In this document: one piece after another, positions 18,076-27,272 of the stretch
Numbering within the stretch: the first letter of the stretch is position 1
Layout of the letters: the number at the start of each line of letters is the position of its first letter
From: an uncultured Flavobacteriaceae bacterium
GTDB lineage: Bacteria; Bacteroidota; Bacteroidia; Flavobacteriales; Flavobacteriaceae
Assembly: GCA_938020445.1 (NCBI GenBank)
Contig: CALIIC010000075.1
Coordinates: forward strand, 1-63,422
Reading direction: 5' to 3'
Length of the DNA: 63,422 nucleotides
Made by a program: the position numbers and the translations under genes
The notes under the pieces: generated by a model
What the model saw: only the letters and a program-made list of their open reading frames with translations
The model's database searches: none
Told to the model about the DNA's origin: nothing

Positions 18076-19170
18076 CTATTCACAGCCACCGGTAAACCCG
18101 TTGGCGTTGAACTTAGTTTGCACGCCTCCTTGGCGACTACCATCTTTTACTTGTATGGCAAGGTTGTTTTCACCACTGCCATCCCTTTTAGGGCTACAGT
18201 ATTCGAACAAATAAAAACTATTCGCCTGTTGAGAAACCCGGAAGGAAATATCGTTGAAAGTGGTTTCCAGCTCTTCTTTATTTCCCGCAAATACACTAAA
18301 TGTTTTTCCCAGGTCTGTTAATATCTGGGTATCGATTTCACTCCCCAGGCCAATAGTAAAAAATGAAATATTAGGATTTGCATTATCCACCTTTTGTTGG
18401 GCGGCTTCTCGGGTAAATCTTGAGGCCTGATCGGTCCCGTCTGTAAAAATCACCACCGATGCCGCTGCAATTTTCCCTCCTTGTGAACTAGCGCTCAATA
18501 GTTCTGTAGCTCGATCCGTAGATTTAATGACCGCGCCATATAAATCGGTAGAAGGGTCGTTGCTGATATCAGTTGTAATACCATCTATGGCACCCAAAAG
18601 ATCATCTTTATTTGGGGTTAAATCGTTGAGTAAGTGCAGTTCATTCTCCCCATCGAACCAGTAAATGGCCATTTGAAAGGCTTCCGATGTCGTTGAGGGC
18701 ATTACATTGTTGATAAAACTGGCCGAAGCCGTTTTTAGTTCTTCCAAGCTGCTGCTCAATACACTGTTGCTCAAATCTAACACCAATAAAGTGTTATTGG
18801 CAAAAATCTGTGAATTGGGTGAAATACGCGCGAACGACTCTGAGGTAGAAATAGTATTAAAACAGTCGTCGTTTCTTCCTTGTTCATAGATGGTAAATTG
18901 GTCAGCAGTTAAACCGGGTACCGGGTTTTCGTCACTATCCGAAACCTTAAAGAAAATAGAAACTTTACCTGGCAATGTCACGAATTGATCTTGGATCGAT
19001 AATATGAGGTCGCTTTCGGGAAAGTTAAGACAATCATCCACAGGGATTCCTTGGCCCAGCCCTTCGTTTCCGGTATTGAGTCCAAAGTTCACATCATCAT
19101 CGGCATTTCCGCAGGAAAATACCAAAGTCATGGTACAAAAAAGGACTAGTAGTTTGGAATGTACTTTCAT
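18076..19170 (-). CDS. Lipoprotein with von Willebrand factor A domain
   Basis: 364 residues from ATG 19170 (two in-frame ATGs lie 3 and 7 codons upstream). Lipobox LVFSC at the end of the signal. A Cys-containing N-terminal region (DDCLNFPESDL) is followed by a VWA domain with a complete MIDAS motif DLSNS (in LLVLDLSNSVLSS), a downstream Thr/Asp region (FTDGTDQ) and alternating strands. The C-terminal part has two cysteines (EYCSPKRDG, FTGGCE). Probably a surface or periplasmic metal-dependent adhesion/binding protein; ligand unknown. Stop lies 23 bp before the terminator. Confidence 0.82.
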   Translation of the reverse strand: MKVHSKLLVLFCTMTLVFSCGNADDDVNFGLNTGNEGLGQGIPVDDCLNFPESDLILSIQDQFVTLPGKVSIFFKVSDSDENPVPGLTADQFTIYEQGRNDDCFNTISTSESFARISPNSQIFANNTLLVLDLSNSVLSSSLEELKTASASFINNVMPSTTSEAFQMAIYWFDGENELHLLNDLTPNKDDLLGAIDGITTDISNDPSTDLYGAVIKSTDRATELLSASSQGGKIAAASVVIFTDGTDQASRFTREAAQQKVDNANPNISFFTIGLGSEIDTQILTDLGKTFSVFAGNKEELETTFNDISFRVSQQANSFYLFEYCSPKRDGSGENNLAIQVKDGSRQGGVQTKFNANGFTGGCE

Positions 19171-19265
19171 TTTCAACATTTTTGGGTTCACCTAGCAGAA
19201 CGATGCAAATCCCAATAAAGTATAGGGAAATGGAAAATCTACCTTCGTTTAACAATCCGTTAACT

Positions 19266-19296
19266 TTTGCTTGGCTACATTACATATCTATTTTTA
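19266..19296 (+). promoter_or_regulatory. Bacteroidota-type promoter upstream of iorA-like gene
   Basis: TTTG (19266-19269), 19-bp spacer, TATTTTTA (19289-19296). This matches the -33 TTTG / -7 TAnnTTTG consensus in spacing and in all but one base. The predicted start is about 40 bp before the ATG. Confidence 0.5.
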
Positions 19297-19340
19297 ATAC
19301 CTTACAGAAGTTTTACTGATTTCTAACAAAACAACACTCT

Positions 19341-19802
19341 ATGCCAACGTATCAATTAAAAGTTAACGGAAAAGAAACGACCGTTGAGGCGAGCGAGGAT
19401 AGCCCAGTTCTTTGGGTGCTTCGAGACCACCTTGATTTGGTCGGGACAAAATTTGGTTGTGGTATTGCCCAATGTGGTGCATGCACAATTCATCTAGACG
19501 GCTCCGCTGTTCGCAGTTGCTCGCTCACTATGGCTTCTGTAGAAGGCAAATCGATTACCACTATAGAAGGCCTCTCAGAAGATGGTTCCCATCCTGTGCA
19601 AGAAGCTTGGAAAGAAGTAGATGTGCCGCAATGTGGGTATTGTCAAGCCGGTCAGATAATGACGGCATCTGCTTTTTTAGAACAAAACCCGAACCCGAGT
19701 TCTGAGGAAATCAAAACGGCCATGCACGGAAACATCTGTCGTTGCGCATCCTATACAAGAATTCATAAAGCGGTTGCCAAGGCTGCGGAAAACATGGGCT
19801 AA
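19341..19802 (+). CDS. iorA: [2Fe-2S] subunit of an isoquinoline 1-oxidoreductase-type molybdenum hydroxylase
   Basis: 153 residues, no signal peptide. Plant-type ferredoxin cluster in [16 protein letters not shown] plus a later Cys in VRSC; a second [2Fe-2S] helical domain has [10 protein letters not shown] and [12 protein letters not shown]. This is the small electron-transfer subunit of xanthine oxidase-family enzymes. It is paired with the large subunit 58 bp downstream, with no FAD subunit, as in IorAB-type aldehyde/isoquinoline oxidoreductases. The real substrate cannot be read from sequence. Confidence 0.88.
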   Translation: MPTYQLKVNGKETTVEASEDSPVLWVLRDHLDLVGTKFGCGIAQCGACTIHLDGSAVRSCSLTMASVEGKSITTIEGLSEDGSHPVQEAWKEVDVPQCGYCQAGQIMTASAFLEQNPNPSSEEIKTAMHGNICRCASYTRIHKAVAKAAENMG

Positions 19803-19860
19803 AAGCCAATATGTACATTACTCCTACTGTATAGGGGTCCATCAATTTAATTAGAACACT

Positions 19861-22104
19861 ATGTCTACTACGGAAAATAAAACAATAGCTTTTAATAGAA
19901 GATCATTTTTAAAAACATCTTCTTTGGCAAGCGGCGGATTGCTCATCGGTTTCAATCTTTTTCAGGCTTGTAAGCCAGAGGTTGTAAAAGAAGCGGCAGT
20001 TGATCTCGCGAAACTCGATTACAAGGATTTTAATGCTTTTATTAAGATTGCCAAGAATGGTGCAGTGACTATTTTCTCTCCAAATCCCGAAATAGGGCAA
20101 GGAGTGAAGACTTCTATGCCAATGATCATTGCCGAGGAATTGGAAGTGCCATGGGAAATGGTACATGTAGAACAAGGTATTTTAGATACCGAACACTATA
20201 CCCGTCAACTGGCCGGTGGAAGCCAGTCTATACGCCATGGATGGGATGCTTTGCGACAAACGGGGGCCACTGCGCGTCAAATGTTGGTAAACGCTGCGGC
20301 AGCTCAATGGGGCGTTGAAGCTTCTGAATGTACCGTCAAAGAAGGAGTTGTGACCAATGCAAAAGGAGAAACAATCGGGTATGGCGATCTTGTAGAGGCC
20401 GCGGCCCAATTAGAAGTGCCGGAAGAAGTCACCTTGAAAGAACCAAAAGATTATACGATTATCGGTACGGATCGGGTCAATGTTGATATCGACGAAATTG
20501 TTACTGGGAAACCTATGTTCGGACTGGATTATAAGGCAGACGGGATGGTGTATGCATCCGTTTTGAGACCCCCGGCCTTTGGTCAAAAATTGGATTCATT
20601 CGATGCCACGGAAGCCAAAGCGGTTCCGGGAGTTATCGATGTGATCCGAATCGGAGAAAAAGCGAATGCGCTATTAAATCAGGAAGCAAAGAATTGGACA
20701 GCCATCTTAAGCAGCAGCGATAAAGTAGTAGTGGTTGCCGAGGATACTTGGTCCGCTATTAAGGGTAAAAAGGCGTTAAAAACTACTTGGATAGATGATT
20801 CACCTTTGGAGAGTACCGAAATGCAGGATGAAAAACTGATGGGTCTTTTGAATGGGAAGACGTTTACGAACCTCCGAAAAGATGGGGATGTACAAAAAGC
20901 CTTTGCGCAAGCAGATAAGGTCTTGGAACGTACCTATGAGTCTCCTTTCTTACCGCATAACTGTATGGAGCCGATGAATTTCTTTGCGAATGTTACGGCC
21001 GACAAGATTCATTTAGTGGGCCCTGTGCAGACCCCCGAGTTTGCTGCTATGGGAGTAGCGGACATGTTGGGGCGCGATGTAAAAGAGGTGCATTTGGAAA
21101 TGACACGTATGGGAGGTGGTTTTGGAAGAAGACTATATGGTGATTTTGTATACGAAGCGGCAGAAATTTCGAATGCGCTCAAGAAGCCAGTAAAGGTTGT
21201 TTCTACACGGGAGGATGATATGACGACAGGAGTATACCGCCCGGCGATAAAATACCGTATCAAAGCATCGGTTAAAGATGGTGCAATTACAGGGTATCAC
21301 TTAAAGGAAGCGGCGATCAATAGCAATATGTATGGGTTGATTCCCAATTTTTTCCCTGCTGCCGCCATTGATAACTACCAAGTAGACGTAGCGAATTATA
21401 GCAGTAATATTACCACTGGCGCTTGGCGTGCACCCTACACGAATTTCTTGGCTTATGCCGAACAAAGCTTTTTTGATGAATTGGCCGAGATGATGGAGGT
21501 AGATAAAATACAAATGCGTCTGGACCTTTTGGAAAAGGCCAAAGGGCATAATGATGAGCGAATTCAATATTCTCCGGAACGCATGCAAGAGGTCATCAAG
21601 ATGGCCGTTACAAAGTCTGGCTGGGGCAAACAACCAGAGGGTGTTTACCAAGGTTTTGTATCGTACTACTGTCATAACTCACATGTGGCCGAAGTAGCTG
21701 ACGTTCAAATAGAGGATGGCATGCCGGTAGTCAAAAAAGTTACCTGTGTCGTTGATTGTGGTATCGTGGTGAACCCCTTGGGAGCCAAGAACCAGGTAGA
21801 AGGAGGAGTTATAGATGGTATAGGTCATTCGATGTACGGGGATTTCGGATTTGAAGGAGGGAAGCCTACCGCTATGAACTATGATCGGTACCGATTGATT
21901 CGTATGAAGGAGGTGCCCGAAGTGGAAACACATTTCATTCAAAATGAGTTATCGCCGACCGGTTTGGGTGAACCTACATTGCCACCTGCGGGCGGTGCAG
22001 TTGCCAATGCACTAAAAGCTGCTACCGGAAAACGAATTTACAAACAACCTTTTATGGAAGATCCCGGGTTTTGGAAAACTGCTGAAAAACCAATTTTAGG
22101 ATAA
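19861..22104 (+). CDS. iorB: Molybdopterin-binding large subunit, isoquinoline 1-oxidoreductase beta type, Tat-exported
   Basis: 747 residues. Twin-arginine signal NRRSFLKTSSLASGG, so the enzyme is exported folded and the small subunit would hitchhike. Family motifs: NPEIGQGVKTSMPMI near the N-terminus, MGGGFGRRLYGDF in the centre, and the C-terminal catalytic-Glu region GLGEPTLPPAGG. IorB-type proteins carry molybdopterin cytosine dinucleotide and hydroxylate N-heterocycles or aldehydes. moeA, moaA, xdhC and mocA nearby fit its cofactor needs. The terminator lies within the end of the convergent gene. Confidence 0.88.
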   Translation: MSTTENKTIAFNRRSFLKTSSLASGGLLIGFNLFQACKPEVVKEAAVDLAKLDYKDFNAFIKIAKNGAVTIFSPNPEIGQGVKTSMPMIIAEELEVPWEMVHVEQGILDTEHYTRQLAGGSQSIRHGWDALRQTGATARQMLVNAAAAQWGVEASECTVKEGVVTNAKGETIGYGDLVEAAAQLEVPEEVTLKEPKDYTIIGTDRVNVDIDEIVTGKPMFGLDYKADGMVYASVLRPPAFGQKLDSFDATEAKAVPGVIDVIRIGEKANALLNQEAKNWTAILSSSDKVVVVAEDTWSAIKGKKALKTTWIDDSPLESTEMQDEKLMGLLNGKTFTNLRKDGDVQKAFAQADKVLERTYESPFLPHNCMEPMNFFANVTADKIHLVGPVQTPEFAAMGVADMLGRDVKEVHLEMTRMGGGFGRRLYGDFVYEAAEISNALKKPVKVVSTREDDMTTGVYRPAIKYRIKASVKDGAITGYHLKEAAINSNMYGLIPNFFPAAAIDNYQVDVANYSSNITTGAWRAPYTNFLAYAEQSFFDELAEMMEVDKIQMRLDLLEKAKGHNDERIQYSPERMQEVIKMAVTKSGWGKQPEGVYQGFVSYYCHNSHVAEVADVQIEDGMPVVKKVTCVVDCGIVVNPLGAKNQVEGGVIDGIGHSMYGDFGFEGGKPTAMNYDRYRLIRMKEVPEVETHFIQNELSPTGLGEPTLPPAGGAVANALKAATGKRIYKQPFMEDPGFWKTAEKPILG

Positions 22105-22121
22105 GGTAGCAGAGCGTTAAA

Positions 22122-22628
22122 TTAAGAGTTTAGGAAAACCCCCGTATCGGAACTGTGTTTTGATGCGGGTTTTTTTTGCGTTTTTTTTGCCCCGCGAAAG
22201 CGGATGAAACGGTAAAAATACTTGAAGTTCCCATTGTACCATATTGCAAAGATAAAGGCTGTGTAAATGGTCCATTCAGGGAGCAAAGGCATGCTGTTTA
22301 GATATGTTTTTGCAACCAAAATACCCAAAGCCGTGATGGCAATCCCTAACGATATCCACGTTCTTTTATCCTTCCTATTTAAAATGATCAAGAAGATGAT
22401 CATCATCCCCATAACCGGTTTTGCATGAAATAATATTGGAACCAACTGCGCATTTTCTATATCAAAAAAGAGCACAGCTGCACTCATGTACGCAGTAAGA
22501 CATAAGGGGCATTTAGGGATTAAAATCAATAAAATTGTGGATAAAAAAGACATAGACCCATTGGCGCCCGACACCTTTGAGGGTGCTGCCAACTTCGTTT
22601 TACAACAGGCCGTTTTTGCAGTTTTCAT
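22122..22628 (-). CDS. Small membrane protein with CPLC motif
   Basis: 168 residues, about four hydrophobic segments (FLSTILLILIPKCPLCLTAY, VMGMMIIFLIIL, WISLGIAITALGILVA, WTIYTAFIFAIWY). A KCPLC motif in the first membrane helix recalls MerC-like and other thiol-containing small membrane proteins, and there is a CC pair near the N-terminus. Function unknown. The last ~15 codons coincide with the terminator of iorB, so the tail composition is dictated by the hairpin. Ten bases separate it from the moeA stop, so it may be co-transcribed with, and upstream of, nothing else or read through into moeA. Confidence 0.65.
   Translation of the reverse strand: MKTAKTACCKTKLAAPSKVSGANGSMSFLSTILLILIPKCPLCLTAYMSAAVLFFDIENAQLVPILFHAKPVMGMMIIFLIILNRKDKRTWISLGIAITALGILVAKTYLNSMPLLPEWTIYTAFIFAIWYNGNFKYFYRFIRFRGAKKTQKKPASKHSSDTGVFLNS
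22135..22177 (+). terminator. Terminator of iorB inside the 3' end of the convergent gene
   Basis: AAAACCC..GTATC pairs with GATGC GGGTTTT (one G-U pair, a two-base bulge), 13-nt loop, followed by an eight-T run. It sits within the last codons of the minus-strand membrane protein gene. Confidence 0.7.
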
Positions 22629-22637
22629 GAAATGAGA

Positions 22638-23852
22638 TTACCACTTTGATCGATAAGATACAAAAGGATAGCACTCATTCGCAAAAAAATGGCTTTTATT
22701 TTGCGGTAATATCAAAAAACCATCCGTTTTTACAAGATTTGCAAAATCACCGGAACCATTTCCTTTTATCGCCTCTGCGAGCAAGGTGCCGTTTGGTAAA
22801 CTTTCCAAAGTAGCTTCTAAAAAATAGACTAGATCAGGGGCGAACCGTACATCGTTCTTTAGCTTTACATATAATGTTTCTTGCGGAAGGCTCAACGAGG
22901 TTTTTAGCCAAAATTGCAGGTACATATAAACACAAACAAACGAAGAAACCGGATTCCCGGGAAGTGCGAAAATCTTTTTATCAGATTTGGTGCTCCCGAA
23001 CCAAAACGGTTTTCCGGGCCTTTGTTGTATTTTATGAAAGTGCTTTGCAACAGCCAGTGATTCTAAGACGTCGGGCAGATAGTCAAACTTGCCTTTGGAA
23101 ACACCACCGGTAAAAACAAAAAGGTCATAGTGCAGTAGGGCTTCCGAAATAAGCTTTTGCATTACCTCTTTGTCATCTGGCAAATGTTGAAGATCCGCGG
23201 GTACTCCCCATTCTTTTAAAGTAGCTTGAATACCATAGATGTTCGACCGGCGTATCTGATGCAGTTTGGGTACATCGGATACAGGGACCAATTCATCACC
23301 TGTAGAAAATACAATGGTTTTCGGTAGTTTTCGAACCTTTAGTGAGGCTTTGCCCACTGCTGCGGCAATATTAATTTCTGCGCTCGACAAGCGTTTTCCC
23401 TTTGGGACAATAATAGTGCCCTGAGCCATGTCAATTCCTTTGAAATGTACGTTCTGTCGGTGGTTCAGATTAGGGAGATTTATGGAAGCTGTCGTGTCGG
23501 TAAGTGCTAAATCTTCGTATCGAATAACCGTGTCAACTCCTTTCGGCAAGATAGCACCGGTCATTACTTCAAAACAATTGCTATTTATTTGCAGAGTCAT
23601 TTGCGGATCCCCGGCGGCGGCGGTTCCTTCTATGGGAAACATACGTTGGCCGGTTTCGAATTGTGAATACCGGATAGCAATACCATCCATGGTCACTCGA
23701 TCAAAAGGGGGGAAGTCCCTATCGGCGGTCAAATCTTCTGCCAAATACGCTCCCACGCATTGTTCAAGTGGTTTTGATTCTATTGGGAAGTCTTCCTTGT
23801 GAGATTCGATTATTGCAAGGGCTCTTTCGTAGGGAATAAACGTATTTTCCAT
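22638..23852 (-). CDS. moeA: Molybdopterin molybdenumtransferase MoeA
   Basis: 404 residues from ATG 23852 (MENTFIPYERALAII); a GTG three codons upstream would overlap moaA. MoeA domains: CVGAYLAEDLTADRDFPPFDRVTMDGIA near the N-terminus, then GTAAAGDP, VMTGAILPKGVDTVIRYED, the MoCF-binding core with FTGGVSKGKFDYLPDVL, and PGKPFWFG with ALPGNPVSS. It inserts molybdate into molybdopterin-AMP. Only one base separates the moaA stop from this ATG, so the two are translationally coupled. Confidence 0.95.
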   Translation of the reverse strand: MENTFIPYERALAIIESHKEDFPIESKPLEQCVGAYLAEDLTADRDFPPFDRVTMDGIAIRYSQFETGQRMFPIEGTAAAGDPQMTLQINSNCFEVMTGAILPKGVDTVIRYEDLALTDTTASINLPNLNHRQNVHFKGIDMAQGTIIVPKGKRLSSAEINIAAAVGKASLKVRKLPKTIVFSTGDELVPVSDVPKLHQIRRSNIYGIQATLKEWGVPADLQHLPDDKEVMQKLISEALLHYDLFVFTGGVSKGKFDYLPDVLESLAVAKHFHKIQQRPGKPFWFGSTKSDKKIFALPGNPVSSFVCVYMYLQFWLKTSLSLPQETLYVKLKNDVRFAPDLVYFLEATLESLPNGTLLAEAIKGNGSGDFANLVKTDGFLILPQNKSHFFANECYPFVSYRSKW

Positions 23853-23853
23853 A

Positions 23854-24837
23854 TTATCCACCTATGCTGCTCATGCTTTGTAATGCTTCCGATTTGTTTG
23901 TGCGCAGTGCCTCGGCCTCAAAACCGTCTTTGGGTTTTAAACGGACGATTTCCCGAAACTTATCTGCCAATTCTTCATTGGTAACCCCCGAACGCATATA
24001 GTCTCGAATATTGAATACCCCATCATCATAAAGGCAACTTTTAATGTCTCCTTTAGAGGAGATTCGCAGTCGGTTACACGTATTGCAGAAGCTTCTGGTA
24101 AAGGCGGCAATAACACCAATATTTCCTTTATAACCCGGTACATGCAGCAAACTAGCCGTGTCCCCATGGGTACTGGGCAGTTTTTCCATAGAAGGGTAGT
24201 GGGCCTTTAAATCGGCGTAGATATCGCGTGCGCTGTACATTTCCACATTTTCCTTATACCCACCGTTAAAGGGCATTTCTTCAATAAAACGAACATCAAC
24301 GGGATGTTCTTTTGCCAAGGCTGCCAAGGGAATAATATCTTGGGTATTGATGCCTTTCATGATCACGGCATTTAGTTTTACCTTAAAGCCGTTGTTAACA
24401 AGCAGGTGAAATGTTTGCATCACCTTTTCAAAATCATTGCGCCTCGTAATCTTGTGAAAGCGTTCGGAGTCTAAAGAATCGATGCTCAAGTTTATTTTGG
24501 TAATTCCCAACGCCTTTAAACGAGTAATGTGTTTTTGTAGTAAAGTTCCGTTAGAAGTAATATGAATGGAATCATAGGCGGCTAACCCGGCCGTATTCTC
24601 CAATAATTGCATAAAGTCTTTTCTGAGAAATGGTTCTCCGCCCGTAAAACGAACTTTACGAAAACCCAAATCGCCTAGAACTGTTAGAAGTCGGGTAATT
24701 TCCTCGTAGCTTAGCAAATGCTTTTTTGGCTCATACGGAATTCCTTCCGCTGGCATGCAATAAAAACAGCGCAAGTTGCAACGGTCGGTAACGGCGATGC
24801 GAACATAATCGATTGTTCTTTTATACGAATCTTGCAT
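23854..24837 (-). CDS. moaA: GTP 3',8-cyclase MoaA
   Basis: 327 residues. Radical-SAM [4Fe-4S] motif CNLRCFYC (Cys20, Cys24, Cys27) and a second C-terminal cluster motif CNTCNRLRISSKGDIKSC. TGGEPFLR is the SAM-binding GGE motif. It ends SIGG, like the functionally required C-terminal double glycine of MoaA. It catalyses the first step of molybdenum cofactor synthesis from GTP. First gene of moaA-moeA, divergent from xdhC. moaC, moaE and mogA are not in the window. Confidence 0.96.
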   Translation of the reverse strand: MQDSYKRTIDYVRIAVTDRCNLRCFYCMPAEGIPYEPKKHLLSYEEITRLLTVLGDLGFRKVRFTGGEPFLRKDFMQLLENTAGLAAYDSIHITSNGTLLQKHITRLKALGITKINLSIDSLDSERFHKITRRNDFEKVMQTFHLLVNNGFKVKLNAVIMKGINTQDIIPLAALAKEHPVDVRFIEEMPFNGGYKENVEMYSARDIYADLKAHYPSMEKLPSTHGDTASLLHVPGYKGNIGVIAAFTRSFCNTCNRLRISSKGDIKSCLYDDGVFNIRDYMRSGVTNEELADKFREIVRLKPKDGFEAEALRTNKSEALQSMSSIGG

Positions 24838-24965
24838 TTACTTTGGTATCAGGGACCTTATTCAAGACCATCTGGCCTGTGTTTCGCTTAGAATAGTCAA
24901 GATAGCCATATTTTGGATATATTAGCTTTCTATAAGTTAAAAATCAAAATAGCTTTTCTAAAGGA

Positions 24966-26069
24966 ATGAAGGAAATAAAGTCGATAATCCAATTATATAA
25001 TACTTTAAAAGGGTCCGGAGAAAAGTGCGCCATCGCACAGGTTGTCCGCGTAGAGGAATCTTCCTATCGCCGTGAAGGGGCTCGAATGTTGGTGTTTGAG
25101 TCGGGCGTTTTCGAAGGGGGTATTAGCGGTGGTTGTCTTGAAGGAGATGCCTTGCAACGATCCCAAATCGCTATTTTGAAACAAAAACCTTCTATTGTTA
25201 CCTACGATACCTCTAAGGAAAAGGAAATTGGGGTCGGTCTGGGATGCAACGGGATTATTGATGTACTGATTTCCCCTATCACGGAAGAAGCATCTTTAAT
25301 GGCGATGCTACAAAAGTGTATTTCGGAACGCGGCGAACATGTAATTGCCACGGTAACCGCACTGCAAGGATTTGATAGCGTTCAACTGGGCCAGAGCTTT
25401 TACTATGATGCCAATGCTTCCACCTTAAATGACTGTCCGAATCAGAAATTGAGGGAATTTATACTGAAAAAGGTTTCCGAAGTACTTGGGAAGAACAAAT
25501 CAAAAACGTACCATTTTCAGGAAGGGACAGAAACCGCTAGTATATTTATTGAATTGATTCCCCCACAATTTCACTTAGCGATCTATGGTGATAATTATGA
25601 TGTGTATCCCTTGCTGGAAATGGCAAAGGTGCTCGATTGGGATGTAAGCCTAGTAGGGAACATACAAAAACTGAAAAAAGAAAAGTTGCAATCTGTTCAA
25701 GGTTTGTATCCTAAAGATGGTATCGATCGCCCCAAAATAGATCACCGTACCGCCATTCTCTTGATGGCCCATGATTTTAAGACCGATGCGGCCAATCTGC
25801 AGATACTTGTTAAAAGTGAGGCTCCCTACATTGCTTCTCTAGGGCCTCGCAAACGATTTGATAAAATGGTTCGAGAGTTTGAGGAAGCTGGAGTCGTTTT
25901 TTCTCAGGAGGAATTAAATCGAATTTTTGCACCTTGCGGACTTGAAATAGGCGCGAATACGCCCGAAGAAATTGCTGCCAGTATTTTCGGGGAAATTTTA
26001 AGCGTATTTTCTGGAAAACAAGGCGGTATGCTACGTTTTAAGGAAGGGCCCATTCATGAACGGGCCTAG
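24966..26069 (+). CDS. xdhC: XdhC/CoxI-family Moco maturation protein
   Basis: 367 residues. N-terminal XdhC_CoxI domain (VVRVEESSYRREGARMLVFESG, then GGISGGCLEGD) and C-terminal Rossmann domain (HLAIYGDNYDVYPLLEMAK, later ASLGPRKRFDKM, ending in FAPCGLEIGANTPEEIAASI). XdhC binds Moco, promotes its sulfuration by a NifS-type desulfurase and delivers it to xanthine oxidase-family enzymes. Located between iorAB/moeA/moaA and nifS/cox, it is likely the chaperone for the IorAB-type enzyme, since the cox operon has its own homolog. Divergent from moaA. Confidence 0.9.
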   Translation: MKEIKSIIQLYNTLKGSGEKCAIAQVVRVEESSYRREGARMLVFESGVFEGGISGGCLEGDALQRSQIAILKQKPSIVTYDTSKEKEIGVGLGCNGIIDVLISPITEEASLMAMLQKCISERGEHVIATVTALQGFDSVQLGQSFYYDANASTLNDCPNQKLREFILKKVSEVLGKNKSKTYHFQEGTETASIFIELIPPQFHLAIYGDNYDVYPLLEMAKVLDWDVSLVGNIQKLKKEKLQSVQGLYPKDGIDRPKIDHRTAILLMAHDFKTDAANLQILVKSEAPYIASLGPRKRFDKMVREFEEAGVVFSQEELNRIFAPCGLEIGANTPEEIAASIFGEILSVFSGKQGGMLRFKEGPIHERA

Positions 26070-26158
26070 TTTACGCCATCATCGAGATTCTCCAACCTCA
26101 AAAACCGATGGAATAAACGCTGAATTTCTTTACAATCCTAGGGCTTCACAAAGTTAAT

Positions 26159-27124
26159 TTAATCCGTTAGGGCAGTTAGATCGTACACGAGGAGTTTAGT
26201 GCGTTTCAAGGAATCGGGAGATGGAAAAGTTAAGGTTTTTTGATCCAAATATTCAAGATTTGAGTTTCCGATAACGACTGCCTGATCTCCGTTGATACAA
26301 AAGGTCAATGGTACTTTCAAATCCTTATTATTACGATCTATTATTTCTACTGCAGTAATGGCATCTTGCCTTGAGTTTAACACCAACTTTCTAAAGTTAT
26401 GAAGGCGTATTTCAAGCCCGTTTTGAATTGCGTATAAATTGCCCTTATAAAATTCGAGGCCATCAATACCTTGGGAATCCCCATTTATATCTGGTTTGTT
26501 TAAAAAAGTCTTTGTGGCAATATCAACGATACGTACACCTTTTGAAAAACTGGCAACGTACAATTTAGTGTTGTCTTCGGAAATAGCGATTCCGTTGGGA
26601 AATTCAATTTCTTCTGAACGCAAGAACAATTTCAAGGAATCTGCGTTCGGAGGAAGGGTATACACCGATGAATTAAATGAATCAGTAATATATAGCGTGC
26701 CGTCATCCGCAAGTATTAAATCATTCAACAAATGTGTATGTTGCTCGTCTTGCAGACTATACCGTTGTATAAGCTTCGATGATTCTAAATCATATGTAAA
26801 CAGGGAAGTTAGAGAGTCGGGTATTGCGGCATAGGCGCCCAAAGCATGTACCACACCGCGTTCATCATCGACTAAAATACCTACTCCAGGGGAAAATCCC
26901 CCTTGGTTCGAACGAATGAAATCTTCTTGCCTTCCCGAAGCCTTATCTACCTTGATTATTTTGGATTTAGCAACACTGGTAAGGTAAAAGGCCTTGGTAT
27001 TTTCGGAATAGGCAATGCCTTCGGGAACTAGTTCTTTGTCTTCTAGTTCATAATAGGTACGCTCCTTTTTTTTACAGGCGAGGACAATTACAAAAAAAAA
27101 CAACCCTATAAACAACTTGTTCAT
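26159..27124 (-). CDS. SMP-30/gluconolactonase-like beta-propeller lipoprotein
   Basis: 321 residues with a lipoprotein signal (LFFFVIVLAC followed by KKK). The remainder reads as a six-bladed propeller: PEGIAYSENTKAFYLTS, LLNDLILADDGTLYITDSFNSSVY, FPNGIAISEDNTKLYVASF, GIDGLEFYKGNLYAIQNG. These match the SMP-30/LRE-like and NHL-type families with conserved Asn/Asp metal ligands (LNDL, FPNGIA). Probable periplasmic lactonase or sensor; substrate unknown. Not evidently connected with the molybdenum genes around it. Confidence 0.8.
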   Translation of the reverse strand: MNKLFIGLFFFVIVLACKKKERTYYELEDKELVPEGIAYSENTKAFYLTSVAKSKIIKVDKASGRQEDFIRSNQGGFSPGVGILVDDERGVVHALGAYAAIPDSLTSLFTYDLESSKLIQRYSLQDEQHTHLLNDLILADDGTLYITDSFNSSVYTLPPNADSLKLFLRSEEIEFPNGIAISEDNTKLYVASFSKGVRIVDIATKTFLNKPDINGDSQGIDGLEFYKGNLYAIQNGLEIRLHNFRKLVLNSRQDAITAVEIIDRNNKDLKVPLTFCINGDQAVVIGNSNLEYLDQKTLTFPSPDSLKRTKLLVYDLTALTD

Positions 27125-27272
27125 TTAGCGCGGTTTAATAGAGCGATGCCCTAGTGATGACCCATTAAAAATAAGTAAATTCAATACGTTCGATCATTTT
27201 CCCTTGGTTAAAACCGAGTTAAAATTGAACAATGGGAATTAGGTTCATCAAATTTTAATAGAATGAACAACC

